A DNA stretch of 64,000 nt from Aphrophora alni (GCA_963513935.1 OY740765.1:72609638-72673637); one strand, 5' to 3'; counted from the first letter of the stretch, positions 1-11,960 are shown. Numbers and translations are program-made. Notes: generated by a model from the letters alone, not told the origin.

Positions 1-369
1 TGATTTTCCGGTTGTTAGACACTGATACATTATAATAAAATATATTTATAATAGTAAAACAGTTCTCAGAACCAGTGACAACGTTGTACACAATAACTCC
101 AGGTGTAAATTAGTATTAGTATAACTTTAGGAAAATATGGAACACTATTTCAGGTAGAAATATTGGCTATGCATAACCTGACACGAGAATATACCAATGA
201 GTATATCATAGCTAGGTCAGAAATCGAGAGAGCGATAAAGCTATAAGTCAACACGAATACAATTCTTTGTTAGTATACAAATTTCACCAGACCTCGGTTA
301 AGCTCTCAATTCTCAATGAATTAAAATTGAGTTGAGTGCAAGTCAAACAGAATTCAAAGGTTCGAAGGT

Positions 370-740
370 AATTAGAAGGCTGACAAATTGATTAAAAAAG
401 GGGCTCAGAACCTGATTGTGGAATAAGCTAAACTGTAAGTCTTGAGAAGGTCGGTTATTAAGAGATCCTTAACAGTTGGAGAGAGGAAAAGTCTAAGCAT
501 CTTTATACCAACACAATCAAAAACTCGCTATGTAGAAACCAATGGAAGGTCTTAATCTTCGAAACTGAACATGGAGCATTGAAGAAACATTTAAATACTA
601 TGAGTTTAACCCAGGGTAGCTTAAATGAAATGTAACACATAGAAACAGTAGAACACATACTTTGGAAATGTGAAGTACTGGAGCAAAAGAGATTCTGATC
701 ATTAGCCTGTCTGGAACTCCAATAAAAGAAGATAACCTTG
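370..740 (+). pseudogene. Non-LTR retrotransposon C-terminal relic (RNase H / Cys-His tail)
   Basis: Reading the plus strand near 560-710 gives TEHGALKKHLNTM followed by a stop and then TVEHILWKCEVLEQKR. This is the usual end of Jockey/R1/I-type retrotransposon ORF2 proteins, where a T-G-H-G-x-L-x-x-H-L stretch is followed by a Cys-rich ETxEHILxxCP segment. Stops and a lost first Cys pair show it is dead. Only the tail remains, consistent with a truncated old insertion. I cannot assign the clade with certainty. Confidence 0.6.
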
Positions 741-2059
741 CAAAACAGGTTGTATTTATTTATTTAAATTATTTACTGCAAAACACCTGTATTAGAAGAG
801 CCTTTTGATTTAACAATAAATAAATGCTAAAACATGAACAATAAAAAAACAATGGATAAAACAACATACAGATTTTAAAACAATATGAATCTGTGAAATC
901 GCTGTCACAAGAAATATCATAATACGATTTGTCCAATAGCATATTTTTTTTTGTTTATTCTTAAACATTTGTATTATTCTTCCTTCCTCCAGTCGCAAAA
1001 CTTAATGATTTTAAATGATTATTATTTATTTTACTATTGTACAACCATACTCAAACTATAAATTCAAATATAGGGCCCCAACATGTAGTTGAGCACATGT
1101 ACTGTTTTTTAAAAATAAAATTAATCCAGGGTGTGATTTCTTTAGAAAAGTGTACTACTTAAATTAAAAAACAGTCATGATATCTGAAATGTATACATTT
1201 ATTATCAAATTTATAAAAACAGAAAAATACTTAATCTTAACAATATTAATCTAACGTGAAACATATATATTCATAAAATAAAACCAAATCCAAATGTTCA
1301 TCAATCAGTCTTAAAATTTAATTAAATTCAAATGTTCATAAAATAGTTTTAAAATTTCATTCAACTCAAAATGTTCATCAAATAGTCTTAACTTTCAATC
1401 ATGTGATAACCTGCCTTAATTCAGACAGACCGCATTGTTTGGAGTTTTCTCGAGAAGTGTCTTTTGTCTTCCCTTTCTTCAAGGGGACAATTTTTATTTT
1501 TCAATCAACGATGACATCGTTTGGATTTAGAGTGTTCTAAAAGCTTTTCCCCTGAGTTGACAGAAGCAATATAAAGGGTTTGATCTGATTTCTTTTCAAA
1601 CTAACAGGGTTGTCAGATAAACCATATTATTCATTTTATATTTAAACTCTTAAAACTAAAATGTTCTTATAAGTAGAAACACATTCCTGACCTTTTTATA
1701 TAGAAATAATCTATTAAGTGATTAATATACCTCACTTTGAACATCACACATCTGTGTCCGTATTGAATCGTCAATCCTAAGTCCAATATTTCGCCGATAA
1801 GCTGATGTAATGGCAGATGAACTGTTAACATTTCACATTTGCAACCAGGATTATCTACTGGTTACTGATGTCACAATCGGCAATTTATTTAGCTTCAATT
1901 TAATTATAATTTGCCATTACTATGATAACATAGGAATTGACAACAACATAGAAATAATTATATTACATACAAATAAACTAACACTAAACAAGTACAATTA
2001 ACTACAAAGCATCAAATACACAAGTACATTATAATATAAACAATAATTGTGACTCATTC
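741..2059. other. AT-rich stretch, no feature recognised
   Basis: No coding potential, splice-flanked exon or structured repeat recognised on either strand. The short ORFs here show no family signature. It lies downstream of the last CPD exon found, so it could be CPD intron or 3' flanking DNA. Confidence 0.4.
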
Positions 2060-2791
2060 ACCTCTAAACTCTAAAAATTCTTTCACTGAATAAAAACACT
2101 GCTCTGCTAATTTTATAAAAAATTTCTTCTTAAATTTGGTAACATTTAAGCTATTTTTTATATCAGACTGCAATCTGTTATATAATCTGATTTCCATATA
2201 AAATGCACCTGCCTCATAGACAGACAGGTGATACCTGAAATATTGGATGACATGTTTACCTCGTGTTTCATACTCATGTTGTAAAATTCTAAATGAAATA
2301 GATGTTTATTTGTAAAAACAAAACTCAGTAACTCATAAATATACATATAAGACATTGGCATAATGCACATTCCTTTAAATAAGAGATTTCCTATGCTCTG
2401 CTCCGACCATAATCGTAATTATCAGTTTTTGAATTTTAAATGTGATAATTATCAGACGATTCCTACTATACTTTGATTTAGACTTTGAAGACAATAAGCG
2501 GGAAAATGTGAAACATTACACATTGAAATATTCAACATTTAAAAATTATTTTTAAATTTATTATAAAATTGCGGATTATTTTATAGTAACACAAGTCTGT
2601 GAACAGGGTACATCAACATTTCTCTGTTTCTCTTATCATATTTGTGCACCACACAAAAATCATCAAATAGATGCTTATGGCAACATACAAACACAATAGC
2701 TCTAACAAATGTACACACGGCAAAGATAATATTCGAAGTTCTTTGAATAATACTTTACAAGAAAAGATCTTGGTTTATTTAACATAATTCT

Positions 2792-2842
<51 letters not shown>

Positions 2843-2935
2843 ATAAAATTTGTTTGGTTTCTTTAGAGGTCCCCAAAGCAGTATACCATATTTAATAAGA
2901 GAATAAAAATAACTATAATACACAATTATTATTGT
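2060..2935 (-). pseudogene. Non-LTR reverse transcriptase C-terminus relic
   Basis: On the minus strand, SLIKYGILLWG (about 2890-2860) is the hallmark motif just after the RT domain of CR1/Jockey-like elements (usually YGIxxWG, then a QKKAIR-type stretch). Further on, PMSYMYIYELLSFV (about 2350-2310) matches the L-x-x-LPSLYIYELLxFV block of the same proteins, and about 2150-2060 resembles the final FxxxLKxFL...FYSxEEFL segment. Frameshifts and stops are present. A run of 46 T residues (2794-2839) interrupts the coding region and makes an artificial poly-lysine. It is a dead 5'-truncated copy. Confidence 0.65.
2794..2839. repeat. Homopolymer T tract (46 nt)
   Basis: An uninterrupted run of 46 T residues on the plus strand, inside the decayed RT relic. 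On the minus strand it reads as poly-A placed just after the YGIxxWG motif. It could be slippage expansion of a short A-run in the original QKKAIR codons, or the tail of a small inserted retroposed sequence. Length is likely polymorphic or affected by assembly. Confidence 0.9.
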
Positions 2936-2989
2936 TTACAAACCAGTGAAATGTTTTCCAGTCGCTAAATAAAACAAAATGGTATTTAA

Positions 2990-4224
2990 CCCTGGAAGTG
3001 GCCATCGATATATATATGGAAATGGTCAACAATATATTATTGAAACTTTACATGTCGGTAGTGTGTAGATGAAGTAAAATCATGTTTTTTACAAATCAAC
3101 ATTTAACCCACAAACAATTGTCCTATTACAATAATCTAGCACCACTGTAAAGCTAATGATCTGTACTTACAAATTCTTAGAACCAAAAGTTTCCAAAACG
3201 CAATAAAATAATTTAATAAATCGCTAAAGTTACTGAATTTAGTTGCTAGAAAAAAAGGCAAACTATGTCACAGCAGAAAACAAAATTTATGTCATATTTG
3301 TCTATTTGTCACAAGTCCACTTTTCTGTCAAACTATACCAAATCTACTTTGTGTTATAGTAGTTTTCTTTTTCTTTTTGTGAATGGTGCCTTCCAAATTA
3401 TCGTCGCTCTCATAGTTAGGAGATACAGAAGTTTTAAAACATCATGACTAAAATGATAATTTTGAGTGCCATTTGCGATAATGACACTCTATGTCAAACA
3501 TTGATTAGTAATATTTTGACAAGCTATATACTATTGGAAAGACGAAGATTAGAGTTTTCTATTGGTGGATAGAACACATCTGTAGGACTAATTTTTAGTC
3601 ATACTGTACCTTCTACTTCATGTTTTTTTTAACAGAAATCTGCTTCACTTTGCCTTAACCATTTTTGTTCAGAATCATAGCATCGTAGTGCGGTTGTCAA
3701 ATAGTTTTGTGAGTTTATTTTGTGATTTTTATAATTATTTATGTATTGTGTTGTTAAACAAAGACCAGAGCACTATGGTGACAATATATACACTTTCAAA
3801 AGTCCCTTACCACATTTGGGAATAAACAAAATAACAAAAAACAAACTTTTTGTCAAAAGTAAAATGTTTATTCGTATTAGACCCTTATAGCTATTACAAC
3901 AACAAAGTTGTCATCTTCAGAGGGATTCCCTCTGACAACTTTGTCAACTTTGACAACTTTGTTATATTTTACTAATAACATACTAACTCCAAAATTTATA
4001 TTAAAAAAAAAAAAAATTATTACATATCTGAATTTTATGTACGTCTATGAGACAAGTTGTATTTTAGATATTATTATTATTATTGGTAATTTTATAAACC
4101 TGTCTGAGAAAAAATGATATATACCAACTTGGTTTTTGGATAAGATTACTATTTTTTGTGAATTTAAAAAGAAGTATTGAAAAATAAGCTAAATTGGAAT
4201 GCAATAGAGTGGCCACTTTTAGGG
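2990..4224. mobile_element. piggyBac-type non-autonomous element (MITE)
   Basis: The left end reads TTAA-CCCTGGAAGTGGCCA (TTAA at 2986-2989). The right end reads TGGCCACTTTTAGGG-TTAA (TTAA at 4225-4228), which is its inverted copy with 2 mismatches. Flanking TTAA duplications with termini starting CCC are diagnostic of the piggyBac superfamily. The 1235-bp interior has no transposase ORF. A similar element lies at 29415-30084, so the family has moved more than once here. Confidence 0.8.
3899..3947. repeat. Hairpin: ACAAAGTTGTCA inverted repeat
   Basis: ACAAAGTTGTCA and TGACAACTTTGT form perfect arms around a short loop that itself contains GAGGGATTCCCTC, so the whole can fold into one extended stem. 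It is followed by two more CAACTTTG copies. It lies inside the piggyBac-type MITE. Confidence 0.7.
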
Positions 4225-4228
4225 TTAA

Positions 4229-5415
4229 AGACTCACGAAGGACTTAGATTTATACTAAATGTGCAATAAATGGCAGATACCAGGTCACATATGAAATTGC
4301 ATTTACTAATCAATTGTAATACTGTAAACACAGTTTACAGAAACCGGAGTGTTAAACCTTCAATGAGGTAATTAAGATATTCAGTTTGTTTGATGAATTC
4401 ATTCACTGTATAGAAATAATTCTGCACAAAATTTGAAAGAAAAGTATTATTTAATTTCTTTGAAGAGTATAATAAATCATTTGGTTTTTAAAAACCCAAT
4501 AAACTAGTTAATAAAAATATATTATCACACCATTTTCTAGTAGAGAAATGTACCTTTTATTGGCTTTTTGACTTTTTGCTGTATGATAAAAATTCAAAAA
4601 GTTATGCACATTAAAAAAAGAAAAAAAAGAAAAGGTTTTTGACCCATATTTCTCTAAATAACTCAAAAATTATAATTCTAGTGAAAGAAAATCAAGCAAA
4701 ACTTATTGTAAATAAAAATACCTACAACTTGTTTGTTTTTTGTGACTCTTATATGATTAAATTTTGGCTAAGTTACAAATTCAACTTTAGCTACTCTGCT
4801 CTTAAGTACCATTCAAACCACTGCTTTAATTAAAAAAAATCAAGTGTGATAATTTATTAGTACTTTTAAAAATCTTAAATTTTTTCATTACTATTTCAAT
4901 AGGATGAAAATCAACTGATAATTTAAAGAAAATGTGGATTTTTCCAGATAGCGGGGCTGAAATAGTCTTAGTTCAATGGGCGATGGAATTGGCTATAAAA
5001 TGGCTAAATTTTATAGTAATGAGACATGTAAAAAAAGGGGAAAAAAAACAAATTAAAAGTCTTTTATGTACTACAAACAAGTTCTCATAGTATTTGTTCG
5101 ACTAAACCCACCAATTTTGATTTATTTATGAAATACCCTTTTTTCAACCTTTCTCACTCTTATCCCTGTGAGTAGAGAAAGGAATCAAAGAATAGACTCT
5201 TTCGATTCTTAATGTAGATATACTAAAAACTATCTCTACCAATTTTCAGCCACAATTTTAGCTAATTTTCCTAGGGAAAACTGTATGCCAGTTGGACAGT
5301 CTTTAGTTGAAAAGAAGCTGCACTTTTTATTTATTAATACATTCACCTTTGTTCTTCCTGAGTTTCTACTATAAAAATACAGTACATACAAATCATAACT
5401 TTAAATGTTACTTAC
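4229..5415. other. Gene-less AT-rich DNA
   Basis: No exon with splice signals and no family motif recognised. If 5416-5508 is a true CPD exon, the next CPD exon (transthyretin-like part of domain III) should lie in this stretch or further left on the minus strand. I did not find it. Confidence 0.4.
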
Positions 5416-5508
5416 AACTAATGATCCAGAAATATGTTGAACAGAATTTAAAATAGTCTGCTTCCAAAATTCAAATGATGCACTTGCTGATTGGCAATCT
5501 TGTTGGTT
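5416..5508 (-). CDS. Probable carboxypeptidase D exon, end of inactive third M14 domain
   Basis: On the minus strand the acceptor TATATTCACAG precedes base 5508 and the donor GTAAGT follows 5416. The 93-nt exon is open in only one frame (31 codons). It contains SFEFWKQTILNSVQ, comparable to the LPxxWxxNxxxLLxxI segment that closes an M14 domain just before the transthyretin-like fold; the same position in the upstream domain reads [16 protein letters not shown]. It follows the candidate exon 5690-5757 in compatible phase. Similarity is weak because this domain is degenerate throughout the family, so the call rests mostly on splice sites, phase and order. Confidence 0.55.
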
Positions 5509-5689
5509 CTGTGAATATAGAAATGAAATTTCAGGTGTATAATATATTGATAACATTGTACTTAGAATTAATGATATTAAAATTATTATATTAGTTATAT
5601 TTCTCCTATTTATAATGTCTTTGAGTACAATATTCTGATATTCCTAGCTTCATCTTATTACCTTTTATCACAACTTTTTATGTACTCAC

Positions 5690-5757
5690 AGACCTATATT
5701 GTGATATAGGTAGTATACAGGAAGTTCTAATAGTAGAATTATTTGAAAATGTATCAA
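5690..5757 (-). CDS. Probable carboxypeptidase D exon, strand before the 'SCC-FP' region of domain III
   Basis: On the minus strand the acceptor TTTTCTTCAG precedes 5757 and the donor GTGAGT follows 5690. The 68-nt exon carries 2 nt plus 22 codons and ends at a codon boundary, as needed to enter 5416-5508 in its only open frame. The peptide includes NNSTIRTSCILPIS, which fits the E-x-T-x-x-x-S-C-x-x-x-P region of an M14B domain with the catalytic Glu absent. The exon needs a one-nucleotide overhang from a preceding exon, and 14034-14109 ends in phase 0. At least one more exon must therefore lie between them. Confidence 0.5.
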
Positions 5758-6076
5758 CTGAAGAAAATATTAAGGTAGGAATGCAGAATATTCTAATCAA
5801 TATAATTACTGATGTTGTTAACTTTTTTTTAAATAAATAAAACATCCGCAAATTCCATGTACTGTGTAATATATATCTAAACATTTTGATATCCAATCTC
5901 ATGTAACATCCATTCTGATACGTGGAAGAGTTAAATGATATCATGGGAAAATATCAGTGTGAATTGCATCCTAGTAGAAACACCACTAATCAGATACTTA
6001 TTTGGTAGACAGATGATGGAGAAGTTGTATGAATACGAGATAGATTTGAATTTTGAATTTGTTAACTACTGTTATG

Positions 6077-6745
6077 ATTTAGGGTTAATTTAGGATTTAA
6101 AGTTAAGTTAAGTTAAATATTCCAAGTCCACTTGATAGACACCAGAGCATAAACAATCATTATGACAGAGTACAAAAAGTAACTGAATTGATTACCGGTT
6201 TTTTCAGTTAAACCGCCATCTTCCGATCCAACACATCTGACGATGATGGTTTAACTGTCGAAACCGGTTATCCACAAGGATGAAATTTGGATTGTCTGAC
6301 GTAAAAATTAAGGTAATTAACCCACAATATATTCATGGAATACACAATTCAGGAGACTACACTAAACATTATGATTAGGGATAAGATCGGTAATCGAAAA
6401 AAATTCAATACAAGGAATCAATATGGACATGGAACCACGAGGGATCGGCAATAGGAGGTGAGCAAGCTTCATGTGTAAAACAATTTAGTAAATCTTTTGA
6501 ATTCATATTTATATATATTCTCTCATAATCATTGGGATAGCTCTGGAACGAAAGCTTAAGATATTTCACTTGTAAATGAGTTGAATGTTGATATTTAACC
6601 TTATTAACGATAATAGTAATTAATTAGAGATGTTTTACATGTTTGAGAATCATTAATAATAAAATAATGAACTAAAGAAATTCCCAATACAAAGATTTTT
6701 AGGACTGAATCACTGATTGCCCAAATAATTTCATTTCTATTAAAA
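6077..6745 (+). repeat. Interspersed LTR-like repeat, copy 1
   Basis: Both ends align by eye with 30341-31057. The left part shares GATTTAGGGTTAATTTAGG and the phrase AGACACCAGAGCATAAA. The right part shares TAATTAATTAGAGATGTTTTA and CATAATCATTGGGATAGCT. The middle (about 6190-6370) differs and holds the palindromic GAAACCGG module listed separately. A third, partial copy at 9902-10053 directly follows a gag-like fragment, which suggests this is an LTR. Confidence 0.6.
6190..6282. repeat. Palindromic module with GATGATGG...GTCGAAACCGG
   Basis: ACCGGTTTTTTCAGTTAAAC (left) and GTTTAACTGTCGAAACCGGT (right) are imperfect inverted copies separated by about 35 bp. The right arm carries CTGACGATGATGG followed by GTCGAAACC. 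The combination CUGAnGA...GAAAC is reminiscent of a degenerate hammerhead ribozyme core, as known in Penelope-like elements, but could equally be the end of a MITE. It interrupts the LTR-like repeat at 6077-6745. Confidence 0.5.
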
Positions 6746-7510
6746 ATGTGTTGTTTTTTTTATGACATGTTTTGAATTTTCGTAAAAAATATTACCATAG
6801 TTTATTATTTTTGTTAATCTAAATTAATTAATTGTAGTTTTTATTACAATTTAGTCATTTGTGTACAAAAGTTAATTTGTGACTCATTATTTATAAGCTT
6901 TATGAGAAATTTTAATAAAAAAAGAAAATTTCTTCTTTTTTTCAACTCAATTTTCTAGTTTTCATTATTTAAAAAATAATAAAAAAATTAGAGATACTTG
7001 CATAATGACATGTCCAAGTACATGAATTTTATTAATGGTAGGCTTTTAAATTATTGAACATATTTCTTTTTTTTATACATATATCTTGTGTTCAAAATAA
7101 CATTTTTCTTATTTGATGTTTATGACAAATTTTTGTGAGCTATTGTGGTGTATGTTTTGGTTATTTATGACGTAGGCCCTACATAGAGGAGATTTGGAAT
7201 TGTGGTCTGTTTGTTTGTTTTCTTTTTTGCTCTTCTTGTATTCCCTCTTCTTGCAATTCCTCGCAAAACAAAAAAGTATCACAGAAATGGACGTAAAAAG
7301 ACTTAACAGAGGTTTATTTTTTGTCTTAGTGAATTTTGTGATAATTTCGAAATGTATTACAAGAAAGGGTGAAGCTACTTTATTCATTAAAAGCCCCATG
7401 AGTTGGGCGACAATTGTAATAATTCGAAAAGTATGAACTTGAAGAGTTCTTAAGTTTCCATTATCTTACAAAAAAAAAAAATTATTAATTTATGATTGAT
7501 TTTAAATTTT

Positions 7511-7700
7511 GCTCGGTCATTAGGGCGCCAGGTAATTTTCTTCTTACCAATTTAAAAAAAAAATGAATTTAATTATTACCAAAAATATCTCGAGGTCAAG
7601 AGTTCTTTCTACAGACGTACTTGGCTCAGGTGATTTAAATAAAGATTCCAAGTCTTTTTTCTGCTGAAATTTTACATAAATATTTATTACTTATTCAAAG
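7511..7700 (-). mobile_element. LTR retrotransposon relic: LTR end plus primer-binding-like site
   Basis: On the minus strand ATTACC is followed by TGGCGCCCTAATGACCGAGC (7530-7511), a Lys-tRNA-type primer site similar to that at 33945-33963 (TGGCGCCCTTTAGCTGAGC). Upstream on the minus strand is an AATAAA-poor stretch with GGAATCTTTATTTA, resembling GGATTTTTATTTA upstream of the 33.9-kb site. This looks like the 3' end of an old Gypsy-type LTR and its leader. The element boundary and coding region are not recognisable. Confidence 0.35.
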
Positions 7701-9592
7701 AAACATCCTACAAATATCATTAACAAAAAATCATATTTGTAAATACTAGTTATCATTTAGTTTTAATAAACAAATCATTGATTTATATTTCCTTTATTTT
7801 ATTACTTTCAAATTAATCAACTTTATCTTTCAAATGCTTCTATAAATAAAAATGTTGCAACAGGAATTTAATTTATGAAATTTTGAGTAACTTTGCAGCT
7901 CTCTAAAAAAAAAATAAAAAGATTCTAATTTATTATTTAAAAATTTTATTTTTTATTATTTCTTCTTGAAATAATCTAATATAAAGGATTTTTTAAGTAA
8001 ACAAACATGTACAAAAATTAATTTAAAACATAATACAGATTATTAATCAAATAGGTAATGTATAGCGTCTATACCAAAACGCCGACCAAAAAAATATATT
8101 GTCTGAACACGAGGAGAAAACTGACGTCCGGCAAGTTGAAGTTTTACAGCTCCTCGTTGGTTCTCCATCATTCAAAAGTCGTTTTCTCGAATAGTTTGAG
8201 AATGTTCATAACTCACTAACACGTTCAGTCTTTCTGAAATCATTTTTATCTCGCGGTATATAGTTTTTTTCTTTTAACACAGTCGTATTGAATAATCGTT
8301 CTATATTCTTGTAACATGAATTATCAAATATTAATGTCTTGGAAAATTACATGAGTCTATTGTCCACTATAACTGTTCAATTGTATTGTAATGAGAACTT
8401 ATCACTTGAAAACACTCTTTACCTTTATAGTTCAAGGTTCTAATTATAACTTAACAACATTTTTGTTAAGTTAAGCTCATTAGTGCAACTCAACGAATAC
8501 ATCTTACCGCTCCAACTTTCTTAATACGACTTTTAAAAACACAACCACTCTCCATCAGACTCTGATCTAGACTGTTTCAACACAACCTTCACCTCCAAAC
8601 TCTGAACTAAGACTGTAAATTAAAAATCACATTTTTAACAAAACGTTTTTATATAAACTTTCATAGGTCGGACTTCCTCAGCTCCCAAACTAAGACTGAC
8701 TAAACCACGAGACTTTCTCTCTTCCGCGTCCGCCAAAAAAGTCCTTGACACATCATTTCATCATATTTTGTTAAAAATCACTTTTATATTGTTTTTCATT
8801 GGAACATTTGTTATAAATTATACTAAGACTAAATATTGTACAAAATTGTTTTCTAGGATGCTTTTTGTTAATAATTTACAGCTTTTCTTACTTAATTTTA
8901 CCACAATTGCATACGCTACGACCAATCAGCTTCTTTGATCCATATTCCACAGAGCCAATCACGTCGTGTCTTTTAATCCTATAATTTACTATGTTACAAT
9001 TTAGTAGTTAAGACAATTGCAAACAAATGTTATATCATAAGTCTTTTTTTGTTGTTAATACTAATTAGTAAATATTGTACAGTTACACAAGGAATGCTAA
9101 CGTGAAACTGTGTTTTACACAGGCTACATATGCATGCTAACTTAGAATCCCCACAACGTTTGTAATAGTAGCTAAGTATTTCACTACCATAAGTGCAGTT
9201 GTGAAAATTCAAGTTGAAATAGTAGTTTCCCAGTAATAAATTTGACCCTAGCAAAATTCCAAAATTTGAAATAAGGCAGACACAACGAAAATCTAAAAAG
9301 AATTAGGGTTTAAAACTTTGCAGATTTAAAGTTTTTACATTCACATTTACGTCTAATAAACTTGATATAGATGAGGGTATGTACCAATATGATGTAGATG
9401 ATGCAATGATGTAGATGTGGTGGTGAACCAATGCAATAAGACAATTGGTCCATAAAGCAGCACGGGACGCTATATAAAAAGCGAGGGACTTTTCAGGAGG
9501 AAAATATTTATGAACAAGTTGAGTATCAAACAGATATAGGTACCAACACGATTAGCGAACATCAAAGTCACATTTCACCACAAGTAGCAAAG
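7701..9592. other. Gene-less DNA
   Basis: AT-rich, no exon or transposon motif I can defend. Around 9465-9490, CTATATAAAAAGCGAG resembles a core promoter just upstream of the gag-like fragment and may be the remnant of that element's LTR. Confidence 0.35.
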
Positions 9593-9900
9593 ATGGATGA
9601 GCGTTTACCATTTTTTGACCCGGGGAAATTTAAGGGTACTGTGGAAGATGATATTTTAAGTCATATTACACGCTTTGAGAGGGCAGCTTTGGTTAACGGC
9701 TGGGATGATGCAAAGAAGGTAATTTATTTTCCAATGCATCTCTAGGATGTGGCACTTACATATTTTGAGAATTATGAACTTAAACATAACAACTTGATAT
9801 GGGCTGAGATAAAGAGCACCTTTGCCATGGTTTTCGCTCCAGAACAAGAATAGGAAATGTTGATGTTACAACTGAAAATCGGGGGAAAGTTACCAGGGGG
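9593..9900 (+). pseudogene. Retrotransposon gag fragment (decayed)
   Basis: The ATG at 9593 opens a frame beginning MDERLPFFDPGKFKG, continuing through FERAALVNGWDDAKKV and LTYFENYEL, with two in-frame stops. The pattern (P-F-x-P-G-x-F-x-G, an F-x-R-A helix, then a W-D-D-A-x-K turn) is that of capsid-like Gag of LTR retrotransposons, which usually have L-x-G-x-A at the next helix. It is immediately followed by the LTR-like repeat fragment at 9902-10053. No pol is found next to it, so it is an internal remnant. Confidence 0.6.
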
Positions 9901-9901
9901 A

Positions 9902-10053
9902 GTGTATTAAAGATAACAGTAATTAATTAGAGATGTTTTATGTGTATTAGAATCATTAATAATAATGAATTAAAGAAATTGTCAATACAAACATTTTTAG
10001 CACTGAATCACTAATTGCCCAAATCATCTCATTCTGAACCTGAATCCTAACAC
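9902..10053 (+). repeat. Interspersed LTR-like repeat, copy 2 (3' part only)
   Basis: Matches the right part of copies 1 and 3: TAATTAATTAGAGATGTTTTA, then CACTGAATCAC and a terminal TCCTAACA. It sits directly 3' of the gag fragment. The joint could be an internally deleted element or a recombinant. Confidence 0.6.
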
Positions 10054-10430
10054 TGCAGACAGTCTTTTGATCAGCCTTCAGACAGTGATAACAGGAGTGA
10101 TCTGTACAAGGTACTTTAGATAAACCACCGAAAAAGAATAATCACAAGTGACACTAAGACAAGGAGAGGAGGCTCTACTATTTTATTTGATCTGACTCTA
10201 CATAAGGTGAATAAAATGAACATGAAAATTGAACTATTAAAACATCAACTTTCATAATAAAATTAAAGATAGTCTATTAATTAAATTAAACTAATATTAT
10301 ATTTTACAACACATCAGAATTCTATTAAAAAAAAAAGAAAAAAAAAAGGGTTTGAAGAAATCTGTTTGCTGTCTTTAATAAAAGTATAGTATTTAAACAA
10401 ATTATTATATGAAAAATATGACATCATTTT

Positions 10431-10433
<3 letters not shown>

Positions 10434-10474
<41 letters not shown>
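10434..10474. repeat. (TA)n microsatellite
   Basis: About 20 uninterrupted TA units. Confidence 0.9.
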
Positions 10475-10476
<2 letters not shown>

Positions 10477-11001
10477 GACATCATATTTTAATGAGCAAAA
10501 TATATATGTTGTCAGAATGGTGAAATCTAGGGTTCAAAAGTGTACCATTATGTGAAGAGAATGTGGCCATACTCCTCACTCTCCCTGTGTTACACTTTTC
10601 CTCTTTCTTCCAAAACAAACCGAAAAGGCCCAGTTTGCCAATGAAGAAAGAAACGATTCCTTTGGCATTGACAAGGGGTTAAGGGATTAAGGACAAATAA
10701 TTCCATGGGGTAGCAGAAGATGATAATCACATCTACATCTGAGGTAGCTCTACCCTTAGGACTGCTGTGCGCAAGTGAAAAGCTGCATCCTGCTTGAGGT
10801 GACCCTGCTTCAACAAAACACAGCGGATCTAGACCGAGAGGTCAATAATCTTTCTCTAATCTAAGATGAAAAGTGTCCTTAGGGTAATTCTTGACCCTTC
10901 ATAATAATTAGCCACTTTACAAATGTTATTACTTGTGGGAACAAATATAGATTCATCACACAAAATAAATAAATTTAAAATTTAAAAAAACAAATACTGT
11001 A

Positions 11002-11960
11002 GTGTGCTCAGACATTGCTACTGATAATGAACCAGAAACATCTTCAGTTGCTTCTGAGTCAAATGACAAGGTGGAGGGAAGGCCTATGAGCTATACCAAT
11101 ACTGATATCTCATCTGAAAGAGAGGATAAGATGCTGGAAACAGACGATTCCTCGCAAGACCCCATCACAACTGAAATAAATAAAAATTAAAAAAGATAAA
11201 AGTTAAGGTAAAATAGAAAAAAGAGCAAAAAAGAGAGCTTTTGGAAAGACACACAGAACAGGGTATTGAATGGAATCCCAAACTGTGGGGAACAGGCAAA
11301 AGAAAACTAACGAGCCCTTTATAGAGAGACCTCCACAGAGTAAAAATAAAAACCTAAGATGGCAGAAACAATCAAGTCCCTTAGAAATAAATACAAAGAA
11401 TTGATATCATCATATAAGGTGGCTATTTTTCAAGGATAATACCCAGATCAAAAATTTAATATAGAAAACTTGGACTAAACTGAGGGTTTCCTAGCTCTGG
11501 GGTTTGAAACTCTAGAGCATGGAGAATTTCCTCAATTCAGTAACACCTACCTAGAGACTGGAGGCTGAATCATAGTATGTGCAAACTTAGAAACCAAAAT
11601 GTGGTTGAAGAGAAAAATCCTAAACATAAAACCTTGGAATGCTACTAAGCTACAGATAGGTGACCAAAAGGACATCCTGTAAGTTACCAAAGTGATCTTC
11701 AAAGCTCCTAAGGTTTACTCAAAGGTAGATCCAGCCAAGATTCATAAAGTGCTTAGCAAGCAAAATAAGTCCCTCAAAACTGAAGATTGGAAGGTAATAA
11801 CAAACCACAGTGGTCTTAATAGACGATACCTCTTTGCCAGCTTTAAAAGCAGCAGACATTAAAGCCTACCTAGGATTTGGTAAAGTGTACTTCACCAAAT
11901 TCCAGAAGAAAGACAATCCATTGGAAAATGACCCTGAGGATAATAGTGTGGGATTGCCAC
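11002..11960 (+). pseudogene. Retroelement ORF with DUF4780-like domain (decayed)
   Basis: An acidic Ser/Thr-rich N-terminal stretch (11002-11190) is followed by out-of-frame pieces. About 11650-11800 gives LQIGDQKDIL, then KQNKSLKTEDWKVI. From 11810 in another frame comes VVLIDDTSLPALKAADIK followed by AYLGFGKVYF. The order 'QN..L.T..W.V' followed by 'lvl.ID..Sl.aLk......fG.g.v.f' is what I know from insect DUF4780 proteins, which ride on retroelements as Gag-like ORF1. Several frameshifts and stops are present. Confidence 0.5.

Noticed and set aside
4900..4995. Plus-strand peptide DSGAEIVLVQWAMELAIK as an exon
   Set aside because: No convincing acceptor/donor pair with matching frame and no family match.
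10434..10474. Possible CRISPR or regular spaced array near the (TA)n runs
   Set aside because: These are plain dinucleotide microsatellites; no repeat-spacer structure exists anywhere in the window, and the DNA is eukaryotic.
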